A DNA stretch of 64,000 nucleotides from Dactylosporangium fulvum. Lineage in GTDB: Bacteria > Actinomycetota > Actinomycetes > Mycobacteriales > Micromonosporaceae. The notes under the pieces were generated by a model. That model saw only the letters and a list, made by a program, of their open reading frames with translations, was not told the DNA's origin and searched no databases. This document shows positions 34,186 to 42,019 of the stretch, in pieces. The translations under genes and the position numbers were made by a program. The stretch lies in the NCBI RefSeq assembly GCF_025137375.1, contig NZ_CP073720.1, positions 10,430,954 to 10,494,953 on the forward strand, read 5' to 3'. Every line of letters starts with the position of its first letter. The stretch's first letter is position 1.

Positions 34186-35703
34186 ATGGACACTGTTCTG
34201 CTCGTAGCGATCGGCGGCGCCGTGCTGCTGGTCTTGTTCCTCGTGCTGTTCATCGTGTCGCGGATCAAGGTGGCCGGGCCCAACGAGGCGTTCATCATCA
34301 CCGGCCGCAAGGGCAAGTCGGTGCAGGGTCTCGACGGGACCCGGTCGACCGATCTCTCCGGGCAGAAGGTCGTCATGGGCGCGTCGGTGTTCGTCGTGCC
34401 GATCGTGCAGAAGCTGCAGGTCCTCGACCTGTCCAGCCGCCGGATTCACGTCGAGATCACCGGCGCGGTGAGCAAGCAGGGCATCCGCGCCAACCTGCAG
34501 GGCGTCGCGATCGTCAAGGTCGGCGGCACCGAGGACGCGATCCGCGCCGCCGCTCAGCGGTTCCTCAACCAGCAGCAGGGGATCGACCTGTTCACCAGCG
34601 AGGTGCTCGCCGGTGCGCTGCGCTCGATCGTCGGCCGGCTCACCATCGAGGAGATCATCCGCGACCGCACCGCGTTCGCCGGAGCCGTGGCCGAGGAGGC
34701 CGAGCACTCGCTGACCAACCAGGGTCTGGTGCTCGACACCTTCCAGCTGCAGGACATCTTCGCCGAGGGTTCGTACCTCGCCGACCTCGGCCGCCCCGAG
34801 GCCGCCCGCGTGCTGCGCGACGCCGCCATCGCCGAGGCGCACGCCCGGCAGGCCGCCGAGTCGGAGCGGTTGAAGTCGGAGGAGGCGATCGCCGAGGCGA
34901 ACCGGAACCTCGCCCTGAAGCAGGCCGGCATCCAGGCCGAGATCGACGCGGCCAAGGCGAAGTCGGCCGCGGCCGGCCCGCTCGCCCAGGCCGAGCGGGA
35001 CCAGGCGATCCTCGCCGAGCAGCAGAAGGTTGCCGAGCGCAACGCCGAGCTCAAGCAGCGCCAGCTCGACACCGAGGTCCGCAAGCCGGCCGACGCCGAG
35101 CGGTACCGCGTCGAGCAGGAGGCCGAGGCCGCCAAGAACGCCGCGATCGCGAACGCCGAGGCGCAGCGGCAGGCGACCATCGCGGCCGCGCAGGCCTCCG
35201 CCGAGCAGGCGCGTCTCACCGGTGAAGGTGAGCGGTCCCGCCGTGCCGCGCTCGCCGAGGCCAACGCGATCGAAGGTGCCAAGGAGGGTGAGGCGGAGCA
35301 GCGGCGCCGTGTCGCCATCGCCGATGCGCTCGAGCGTGAGGGTGCCGCCGAGGCGTCCGCGATCCTGGCCCGCGGCCAGGCCGAGGCGGAGGCGATGCGG
35401 CTCAAGGCCGACGCGTTCGCGACGTACGGCGAGGCGGCCATCCTCGACCTGCTCGTGCGCGTCATGCCCGACGTGGTGAAGGCCGCCAGCGACCCGATGG
35501 CCAACATCGACAAGATGACGGTCATCTCGACCGACGGCGCGTCGTCGCTGACGAAGTCGGTGGCCAACAACGTGGCCCAGGGCCTGCAGCTGGGCACCGA
35601 CCTCACCGGCATCGACCTCGCCAAGCTGCTCAGCAAGCTGGGTGGCCTGGCCACCGACGAGCCGGTGAACGGCCGGCCGGCGGTCGAGGCACCGAAGTCC
35701 TGA
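34186..35703 (+). CDS. flotillin/SPFH family protein (FloT-like)
   Basis: Predicted 505-residue flotillin. It has one N-terminal membrane helix (VAIGGAVLLVLFLVLFIVS), an SPFH domain (EAFIITGRKGKSVQGLDG to LTIEEIIRDRTAFAGAVAEE), a long coiled-coil flotillin domain rich in Ala/Glu/Arg with recurring EA repeats, and a Gly/Leu-rich tail. Flotillins organise membrane microdomains with NfeD. The ATG at 34186 follows GAAGGAAG, and a TATATA element at 34168 may be a promoter box. Terminator downstream. Confidence 0.93.
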   Translation: MDTVLLVAIGGAVLLVLFLVLFIVSRIKVAGPNEAFIITGRKGKSVQGLDGTRSTDLSGQKVVMGASVFVVPIVQKLQVLDLSSRRIHVEITGAVSKQGIRANLQGVAIVKVGGTEDAIRAAAQRFLNQQQGIDLFTSEVLAGALRSIVGRLTIEEIIRDRTAFAGAVAEEAEHSLTNQGLVLDTFQLQDIFAEGSYLADLGRPEAARVLRDAAIAEAHARQAAESERLKSEEAIAEANRNLALKQAGIQAEIDAAKAKSAAAGPLAQAERDQAILAEQQKVAERNAELKQRQLDTEVRKPADAERYRVEQEAEAAKNAAIANAEAQRQATIAAAQASAEQARLTGEGERSRRAALAEANAIEGAKEGEAEQRRRVAIADALEREGAAEASAILARGQAEAEAMRLKADAFATYGEAAILDLLVRVMPDVVKAASDPMANIDKMTVISTDGASSLTKSVANNVAQGLQLGTDLTGIDLAKLLSKLGGLATDEPVNGRPAVEAPKS

Positions 35704-35715
35704 CCGTTCGTCGCG

Positions 35716-35753
35716 CAGAAGGCCCGTGCCGTCTTGTCGGTGCGGGCCTTCTG
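35716..35753 (+). terminator. terminator after the flotillin gene
   Basis: An 11-bp perfect stem (CAGAAGGCCCG with CGGGCCTTCTG) and a 16-nt loop, 12 nt after the flotillin stop. Confidence 0.8.
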
Positions 35754-35778
35754 CATGTGCCCGGACCTCAGGGCACCG

Positions 35779-35784
35779 TAGGCT
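35779..35784 (+). promoter_or_regulatory. -10-like box of the MFS gene, leaderless
   Basis: TAGGCT, exactly 6 nt before the GTG at 35791. Confidence 0.55.
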
Positions 35785-35790
35785 TTTGCC

Positions 35791-37161
35791 GTGTCCGCCG
35801 CTGCAACACCCGCACCTGCTCAGTCCCAATTCGTGCGGTCGGTTCTGCGGCAGCAGGGTTTCCGCCGGCTGCTGGCGGTGCGGGTGATCGCCCAGGTCGG
35901 CGACGGGCTGTTCCAGGGTGCGCTCGCCGGCAGTGTGTTGTTCAACCCGGAGCAGCGGGCCGGCGCCATGGCGATCGCGGCCGGCTTCGCGGTGCTGCTG
36001 CTGCCGTATTCGCTGATCGGGCCGTATGTCGGGGTGTTCCTGGACCGCTGGCGCCGCCGCTCGATCATCGCCGTCGCCAACTCGATCCGCGCGCTGCTGG
36101 TGCTGCCGATCGCGCTTTACATCTGGCACGGCAACGAGTCGCTCGTGGCGTTCCTCCTGGCCCTCGTCGTCATCGGCCTCAACCGGTTCTTCCTGGCCGG
36201 CCTGTCCGCAGCCACGCCACACGTGGTCGACGACCACATGCTGGTGACCGCGAACTCGTTCTCCGCGACACTCGGGTCCCTGAGCTTCTCGGTCGGCATC
36301 GGCACCGGCGCCGCACTCATCAAGGGCGTGCTGGCGACGTCGTTCCACGGCTACGCACTGCTCGCCGCCATGGCGACGATCTTCTATGTGACCTCGGCAC
36401 TCATCGGCCGGCTGTCGTTCGGCCCCGAAGAGCTCGGCCCCGACGCGGCGGACCGGCACGGCGTCCCGATCCGGGAGGCCGTGCGCGAGGTGAATCAGGG
36501 GACGATCGCCGGGGTGAGGCACCTCGTGGTCAAGCGCGGCGCGGCCTACCTGGTCCTCGCGCAGTCCGCGTTCCGGCTGCTCTACGGCGTTGTGCTGCTC
36601 GCGAGCCTGCTGTTGTTCCGCACCGTGTTCAACACGGGCAGTGAGGTCAGCGACTCATTCGGTACCATCGCCAACGCTTTTCTCGCCGGCGGCGTGGGGA
36701 TGGTGATCGCGTCGTTCGTGACGCCCCCGGTCGCCCGCCGGATCGGCGGCTGGCGGTGGGTGGCGGTCGCGGTGGCCGCGACCGGGTTCGCGATCCTGGG
36801 CTTCGGCCTGCCGTTCGACCCGGTGCTCCTGCTCGGCGCGGTCTTCGTGACCAGCCTCGCCGCTCAGGTTCTCAAGATCGTCACCGACACGGCGCTGCAG
36901 CACGAGTGTGCCGACGAGTTCCGCGGCCGGGTCTTCAGCATCAACGACACGGCGTTCAACCTGACGCTTGTCGCCGGGATGTACCTCGGTGCGCTCACCC
37001 TGCCGGACAACGGCCGGTCGGCGGCCGCACTGATCGTGGTCGCGATCGGATACGTGCTGGTGGCCACCGGCTACTTCGTGCTGGGCGGCCGGTGGGCCCG
37101 CCGGGTCGGCGACGACATCGCCGACCCCGACGGGGCCGCCAAGATGCTGATCAGGCGTTAG
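35791..37161 (+). CDS. MFS transporter
   Basis: Predicted 456-residue Major Facilitator protein with about twelve hydrophobic segments. The loop GVFLDRWRRRSIIAVAN between helices 2 and 3 is the MFS motif A equivalent (G-x3-D-R-x-R-R). Helix 7-8 parts (GGVGMVIASFVTPPVARRIG) are similar to actinobacterial exporters. Substrate unknown. The GTG at 35791 with a TAGGCT box 6 nt upstream suggests a leaderless message. Its TAG stop overlaps the stop of the convergent gene by 4 nt (sequence TTAG). Confidence 0.88.
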   Translation: MSAAATPAPAQSQFVRSVLRQQGFRRLLAVRVIAQVGDGLFQGALAGSVLFNPEQRAGAMAIAAGFAVLLLPYSLIGPYVGVFLDRWRRRSIIAVANSIRALLVLPIALYIWHGNESLVAFLLALVVIGLNRFFLAGLSAATPHVVDDHMLVTANSFSATLGSLSFSVGIGTGAALIKGVLATSFHGYALLAAMATIFYVTSALIGRLSFGPEELGPDAADRHGVPIREAVREVNQGTIAGVRHLVVKRGAAYLVLAQSAFRLLYGVVLLASLLLFRTVFNTGSEVSDSFGTIANAFLAGGVGMVIASFVTPPVARRIGGWRWVAVAVAATGFAILGFGLPFDPVLLLGAVFVTSLAAQVLKIVTDTALQHECADEFRGRVFSINDTAFNLTLVAGMYLGALTLPDNGRSAAALIVVAIGYVLVATGYFVLGGRWARRVGDDIADPDGAAKMLIRR

Positions 37162-38057
37162 CTCTTCTTCGTCAGCGTCGACTGGATCCGGGCGGTGTTC
37201 AGCGTCAGCGTGCTGCTGGAGCAGGTGTACTTCGACGGGTCGTCACCCGGGCTGAAGTCCTCGGTCTCGTTGACGCCGAGGCTCGGCGCGCTGACGGTGC
37301 CCTTGCCGTCGCTCTTGACGTTGGTGTAGGCGATGCTGCCGCCGGCGGTGCGCACCTCCGCGGTCACGTTGGCGTTGACCGTGAGGACGACGTGGGCCTT
37401 CGTGCCGTTGACCGAGGGGTCGCCGGAGAACTGCGTCTCCTTGTACGTCTGGGTGTGCTTGCCGTCCGCGGTGAACGTGAACACCGCGCCGTTCTTGTCG
37501 AGCTTGAACGGCACGTCGCCGATGCCCTGCATCGAGACCTGCTCGGTGTAGGTCTTGGTCTCCCACGTGCCGACGAGGCACTCGTCGATGACCGCGCTCG
37601 GCTTGGCGCTCGCGCTCTTGCTCGGGCCGCTCGTGGTCTGGCCGGGCTGCGCGACCGGGGTGTCCTTCGGGTCGTCGCCGCCCTTTTTCACCGCGACCAC
37701 GACGATCGCGACGACCAGCAGCCCCAGCACTCCGGAGAGGGCGAGGACCGGCACGAGGAACTTGTTCTTCTTCGGCGGGGTCGGCGAGGCGCCGTACTGC
37801 CCGCCGTAGGTGGCCGGCGGGTACGAGGGCGGGCCGCTGACCTGCCCCGGATACCCCGGGCCGCTGACCTGGTCCGGGAACGAGGGGTCCTGGCTGGGGT
37901 AACCGGCATAGGGCCCGCCGCTGTACGGCGCGCCGCTGTACGGCGATCCGCTCGTCGGCGGTTGCGGCGCCTGCGGGACGCCTCGATAGGTGCGGCACTG
38001 CGTGCAGTAGCCGTTCGCATCAATGCCCATGCCGCCGCAGGTTGGACACGGCTGCAT
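37158..38057 (-). CDS. zinc-ribbon, single-pass membrane protein, unknown
   Basis: Predicted 299-residue protein. The N-terminal zinc ribbon (CPTCGGMGIDANGYCTQC) is followed by a Pro/Tyr/Gly/Ser-rich repeat region (SPYSGAPYSGGPYAGYP), one membrane helix (FLVPVLALSGVLGLLVVAIVVV) and an exported domain of about 150 residues with paired Cys (DECLVGTWE and YTCSSST), whose opening resembles lipocalin-like beta-barrel domains. The cytoplasmic ribbon plus external sensor layout suggests signalling or interaction; function unknown. The ATG at 38057 follows GGAGG. Confidence 0.75.
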   Translation of the reverse strand: MQPCPTCGGMGIDANGYCTQCRTYRGVPQAPQPPTSGSPYSGAPYSGGPYAGYPSQDPSFPDQVSGPGYPGQVSGPPSYPPATYGGQYGASPTPPKKNKFLVPVLALSGVLGLLVVAIVVVAVKKGGDDPKDTPVAQPGQTTSGPSKSASAKPSAVIDECLVGTWETKTYTEQVSMQGIGDVPFKLDKNGAVFTFTADGKHTQTYKETQFSGDPSVNGTKAHVVLTVNANVTAEVRTAGGSIAYTNVKSDGKGTVSAPSLGVNETEDFSPGDDPSKYTCSSSTLTLNTARIQSTLTKKS

Positions 38058-38219
38058 GTCTGCCTCCAAGAATCGGGGTAATCACTCGACGAGGGGGATC
38101 GTGTAGCGACGGTAGCCGACACGGTCTACGTGCAGAAGCGACCGAATCGCCACATGCACGACGCAACCGGGGTCAGAGTTCCGACAGCGGCGGACAGCGC
38201 TCGAACCGTCCAGGAAAGA

Positions 38220-39368
38220 ATGCTCGGCGTGATCGTCGTATTCGCCGGGACCTCCTGGGACGGTGTGGCCGGCTCGGATCGCCTGCTCGCCACCGAGCTC
38301 ACCGCCCACACCGACGTGCTCTGGGTCGACCCGCCGATCTCGGCGGCGACCCCCGACCGGTACCGCTACGGCGCCTCCCGGCTCGGGATGGCCCCGCAGC
38401 TGCGGCGGGTGTCGCCTTCCTTGCACCGGTTGACCCCGCGGGCGCTGCCGATGCACACGCGGCCCTACGTGAAGGTGAGCACGGCGGCGCTGCTGCGCTC
38501 GCAGGCGCGGTGGGCGCTGCGTAGGCTCGGCCGCCGCCCGGCCGCGGTGATGGCCTGCAACCTCGTCGACGTCCTGCGCGGCTGGGAGCCCGGCGTGACG
38601 AAGGTGCTCTACGGCACCGACGACTTCGTCGCGGGCGCCGCGCTGATGGGGCACGACGCGGACCGGGTCGCCGCCGACGAGCGGCGCCAGCTGGCGAACG
38701 CCGATCTGGTGGTGGCGATTTCGACGGTACTGGCTGAGCGTTGGACGTCGATGGGCGCTCGCCGCGTGGAACTGATCCCCAACGGCGTGCAGACATCCGC
38801 TTACCGCGATTTGTCGCTTTTGTCGCCAGCGCCGGAGGCCGGTGGCCTCACCTCGCCCATCGCCGGCGTCATCGGGCAGTTCTCCGACCGCACCGACTTC
38901 GACCTGCTGGCGGCCCTCGCCGACGACGGCATCTCCCTGCTGCTCGTCGGCCCGCACGACGCACGGTGGGAGCCCGAGCGCTTCCCGCAGCTGGTGGCGC
39001 GGCCCAACGTGGTGTGGGTCGGCCGGCAGCCCTTCGAGAAGGTGCCGTCGTTCCTGCGGGCCGTTGACGTGGGGGTCACGCCGTACCGGGACACGCCGTT
39101 CAACCGGGCCTCGTTCCCGCTCAAGACGCTGGAGTACCTCGGCGCCGGCAAGCCGGCGGTGAGCACCGATCTTCCTGCCGTCCACTGGCTCGACTCCCCG
39201 CTGGTCCGTGTCGCGAACACCCCGAAGGAACTGGTCAGCGCGGTGTGTGAGGCCGCCGCCGAGTCCAGCGTGCCGGAGCTGGTCGCCGCCCGCCGCGCGT
39301 TCGCCGAGCAGCACTCGTGGGCCCAGCGCGCGGCAGCCCTGGCGTCGGCGCTGGGTCTGTCTCGCTGA
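38220..39368 (+). CDS. glycosyltransferase family 4-like protein
   Basis: Predicted 382-residue GT-B glycosyltransferase. The N-terminal half has the usual start (GVIVVFAGTSWDGVAGSDRL) and LVVAISTVLAERW plus LIPNGVQTSAY. The C-terminal half has FPLKTLEYLGAGKPAVSTDLP, the glycosyltransferase group 1 signature, and acidic residues for donor binding. Sugar and acceptor unknown. The ATG at 38220 directly follows an AGGAAAG ribosome site and is preferred over an upstream in-frame ATG at 38130. The 38058-38219 gap holds divergent promoters only. Confidence 0.87.
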   Translation: MLGVIVVFAGTSWDGVAGSDRLLATELTAHTDVLWVDPPISAATPDRYRYGASRLGMAPQLRRVSPSLHRLTPRALPMHTRPYVKVSTAALLRSQARWALRRLGRRPAAVMACNLVDVLRGWEPGVTKVLYGTDDFVAGAALMGHDADRVAADERRQLANADLVVAISTVLAERWTSMGARRVELIPNGVQTSAYRDLSLLSPAPEAGGLTSPIAGVIGQFSDRTDFDLLAALADDGISLLLVGPHDARWEPERFPQLVARPNVVWVGRQPFEKVPSFLRAVDVGVTPYRDTPFNRASFPLKTLEYLGAGKPAVSTDLPAVHWLDSPLVRVANTPKELVSAVCEAAAESSVPELVAARRAFAEQHSWAQRAAALASALGLSR

Positions 39369-39389
39369 CATCACGACACTTTGTGATCG

Positions 39390-39395
39390 TAGAAT
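39390..39395 (+). promoter_or_regulatory. -10-like box of the cyclophilin gene, leaderless
   Basis: TAGAAT, 6 nt before the GTG at 39402. Confidence 0.55.
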
Positions 39396-39401
39396 CACTG
39401 A

Positions 39402-40433
39402 GTGTCGTCATCTGAGCAGTTTGAGCCGCCTGCACCCGGGGCGCCGTTGCCGCACGAGCTGGCCGAGCCCCTGCCGCCGGCAGCACCCGACCCTGGGGCG
39501 CCGGGTGCACTGCCGGCGTCGGCGCTGCGATCGTCGGCACCACGCGACGCCGACGAGGCCGAGGAGCAGTTTCCGCCGCCGTCTCCAGCCGGGGACGAGC
39601 CCGCCCCGGTCCGACGGCGGCGCTGGGTCGCGCCGGTCGTGGCCGGGCTCGGTGCCCTGCTCGTGCTCTGCGGGATCGGCACCGCGCTCGTCTACGTCTC
39701 GACCGGGGAGAAGGTGCAGCGCGCCGTCGCGCCGTTGACCTCGCACGCTGCCTCACCGGGCGGGAATCCCGGCGCGCCGGTCGGCGAGGCGCCGATCACC
39801 TCGCCGGGCGCCGGAACGAGCCGCGGGCCGACCGCCGGGCCGACCGCCGCCGCGCCGGCACCGGCCACCGGCGTGCCCTGCGCATACGCCTCGGCGGGCC
39901 GGGGCAACGGCGAGGTGCGGCTGGCCGCGACCCCGGCACCGCGTGCGACGCTCACCGGCAAGCTCACGGCGACGATGGAGACCAACCTCGGCGCGATCGG
40001 CCTGCAGCTCTTCGCAGACCGCGCGCCGTGCACCGTGAACTCCTTCGTCCATCTGTCCCGCGACGACTTCTACACCGACACGCCCTGTCACCGGCTGACC
40101 ACCGATGGCCTGTGGGTGCTGCAATGCGGCGATCCGGGCGGGACCGGGACCGGGACCCCGGGGTACCAGTTCGGCGACGAGAACCTGCCGACCACCCTGC
40201 CGCCCTACCCGCGGGGCACCCTGGCCATGGCCAACGCCGGGCCAGGGACCAACGGGTCGCAGTTCTTCATCGTCTACAAGGACAGCGGCATCCCGCCGGA
40301 CTACTCCGTCTTCGGCATGGTGACCAGCGGCCTTGACCTGCTGGACCGGATCGCCGCGGAGGGCACGGCCACCGGCACCGCCGACGGGCCGCCGAAGCTC
40401 GCCGTGCAGATCACCGAGATCAGGGTGTCTTGA
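39402..40433 (+). CDS. membrane-anchored cyclophilin-type peptidyl-prolyl isomerase
   Basis: Predicted 343-residue protein. A Pro/Ala-rich cytoplasmic tail ending in a basic run (VRRRRWV), a membrane helix (VVAGLGALLVLCGIGTALVYV), an Ala/Pro/Thr-rich linker and a cyclophilin domain (TMETNLGAIGLQLFADRAPC, FVHLSRDDFYTDTPCHRL, GDENLP, AMANAGPGTNGSQFFI) follow in order. The domain is on the outer face. The catalytic Arg/Phe pattern is partly altered (CHRL instead of FHRV). GTG start with a TAGAAT box 6 nt upstream. The 3' end overlaps pcnA by 14 nt. Confidence 0.9.
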   Translation: MSSSEQFEPPAPGAPLPHELAEPLPPAAPDPGAPGALPASALRSSAPRDADEAEEQFPPPSPAGDEPAPVRRRRWVAPVVAGLGALLVLCGIGTALVYVSTGEKVQRAVAPLTSHAASPGGNPGAPVGEAPITSPGAGTSRGPTAGPTAAAPAPATGVPCAYASAGRGNGEVRLAATPAPRATLTGKLTATMETNLGAIGLQLFADRAPCTVNSFVHLSRDDFYTDTPCHRLTTDGLWVLQCGDPGGTGTGTPGYQFGDENLPTTLPPYPRGTLAMANAGPGTNGSQFFIVYKDSGIPPDYSVFGMVTSGLDLLDRIAAEGTATGTADGPPKLAVQITEIRVS

Positions 40434-41862
40434 TGCCCTCGGCCGCCGCCCAGCGCAGCAGCTCGGCCTCGGCCTCGTCGCGGTCCAGCGGGCCGCGTTC
40501 CAGGCGCAGCTCCTTGAGGTGGCGCCACGCCTTGCCGACGATCGGCCCCGGCGGCACCCCGAGCAGCTCCATGATCGCGTTGCCGTCGAGGTCGGGCCGG
40601 ACCCGCGCCAGGTCTTCCTCGGCCGCGATCCGGGCGATGCGCGCCTCGAGCGCGTCGTAGTCGGCCGCGAGCTGGGCCGCCTTGCGACGGTTGCGGGTGG
40701 TCACGTCCGACCTGGTGAGGCTGTGCAGCCTGGGCAGCAGCGGGCCGGCGTCGGTGACGTAGCGCCGGACGGCCGAGTCGGTCCACTCGCCGCGGCCGTA
40801 GCCGTAGAAGCGCAGGTGCAGCGCGACGAGCTCGGCAACGTCGGCGATGACGTCCTTGGGGAACTTCAGCGCCTTCATCCGCTGCTTGGTCAGCCGGGCG
40901 CCGACGACCTCGTGGTGGTGGAAGCTCACGCCGCCGTCGGGCCCGACCGCCTTGGTGGCCGGCTTGCCGATGTCGTGCATCAGCGCGGCCATGCGCAGGA
41001 CGAAGTCGGGGCCCTCCTTCTCGTGGCCGATGGCGTTGCGCACCACGATCAGCGTGTGCTCGTAGACGTCCTTGTGCTGTGCGTGCTCGTCGATCTCCAG
41101 CTTGAGACCGGACAGCTCGGGCAGGAACTGCTCCGCCAGGCCCGTGTCGACCAGCAGGCGCAGGCCGGTGATCGGGTCGGCGCCGCACATGAGCTTGACG
41201 AACTCGTCGCGGATCCGCTCGGCCGTGATGCGGGACAGGTCACCCGCCATCTCCCGCATCGCCGTGTAGACCTCGGGCGCGACCTCGAACCGCAGCTGGG
41301 AGGCGAACCGGGCGGCGCGCAGCATGCGCAGCGGGTCGTCGGCGAACGACTCCTCCGGCGTGCCCGGGGTGCGCAGCACACGCTGGGCGAGGTCGGTCAG
41401 CCCGCCATACGGATCCGTGAACTCGTGACCCGGCACGGACACCGCCATGGCGTTGACGGCGAAGTCACGGCGACGCAGGTCGTCGATGAGGCTGTTGCCG
41501 TATTGCACGATGGGGTTGCGGCTGACCCGGTCATACGCGTCCGCACGGAACGTGGTGATCTCGATCCGCAGGCCACGCCGGGCGATGCCGATCGTGCCGA
41601 ACTCCGCTCCGGTCGTCCACACCGACTCGGCCCAGCCCTTGACGACCTGCAACGTCTCGTCCGGGCGGGCGTCGGTGGTGAAGTCGAGGTCGTCGCCGAG
41701 GCGCCCGAGCAGCGCGTCGCGGACCGAACCGCCGACGAGGTGCAGCTCGTGACCGGCCGCGACGAACCGGCGGCCGAGATCGTCGGCGACGGGAGAAACA
41801 CGGAGCAGCTCGTGCACGGCACGGCGCTGCGCCTCGGTGAGGGCACGTGAGGTTTCGGACAT
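40420..41862 (-). CDS. pcnA: CCA tRNA nucleotidyltransferase
   Basis: Predicted 480-residue class II poly(A)/CCA polymerase head with HD domain. It has the nucleotidyltransferase signature LHLVGGSVRDALLGRLGDDL, DFTTDARPDE, the flexible-loop and template segments (DRVSRNPIVQYGNSLIDDL, RRRDFAVNAMAV), RMLRAARFASQL and the HD-type MHDIGKPATK. This enzyme finishes tRNA 3' ends; in Mycobacterium the gene sits at the same place (Rv3907c). The ATG at 41860-41862 is used. The usual NUDIX and DUF6049 genes between pcnA and murJ are not found here. Confidence 0.94.
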   Translation of the reverse strand: MSETSRALTEAQRRAVHELLRVSPVADDLGRRFVAAGHELHLVGGSVRDALLGRLGDDLDFTTDARPDETLQVVKGWAESVWTTGAEFGTIGIARRGLRIEITTFRADAYDRVSRNPIVQYGNSLIDDLRRRDFAVNAMAVSVPGHEFTDPYGGLTDLAQRVLRTPGTPEESFADDPLRMLRAARFASQLRFEVAPEVYTAMREMAGDLSRITAERIRDEFVKLMCGADPITGLRLLVDTGLAEQFLPELSGLKLEIDEHAQHKDVYEHTLIVVRNAIGHEKEGPDFVLRMAALMHDIGKPATKAVGPDGGVSFHHHEVVGARLTKQRMKALKFPKDVIADVAELVALHLRFYGYGRGEWTDSAVRRYVTDAGPLLPRLHSLTRSDVTTRNRRKAAQLAADYDALEARIARIAAEEDLARVRPDLDGNAIMELLGVPPGPIVGKAWRHLKELRLERGPLDRDEAEAELLRWAAAEGIKTP

Positions 41863-41871
41863 CGGTCGGAC

Positions 41872-41877
41872 AGCCTA
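41872..41877 (-). promoter_or_regulatory. -10-like box of pcnA
   Basis: TAGGCT on the minus strand, 9 nt before the pcnA ATG. The gap is slightly longer than in the other cases, so the leader is 0-3 nt or initiation is shifted. Confidence 0.4.
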
Positions 41878-41970
41878 TCGCTACAGTCGGGGCAGGCACC
41901 GAGGGTAGCCGTCCGGTGTGGATCGGGTCGCGTGAAATCCGCGGGCACCGGAAGTGTCGGTGGATGCCAC

Positions 41971-41976
41971 TATGGT
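41971..41976 (+). promoter_or_regulatory. -10-like box upstream of murJ
   Basis: TATGGT, 43 nt before the murJ ATG, in the divergent pcnA/murJ gap. It would give a short leader. Confidence 0.4.
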
Positions 41977-42019
41977 CTGTGCTTGCGAGCGGAAGTACGG
42001 CCGAGTTGGGGTGTAGCGG

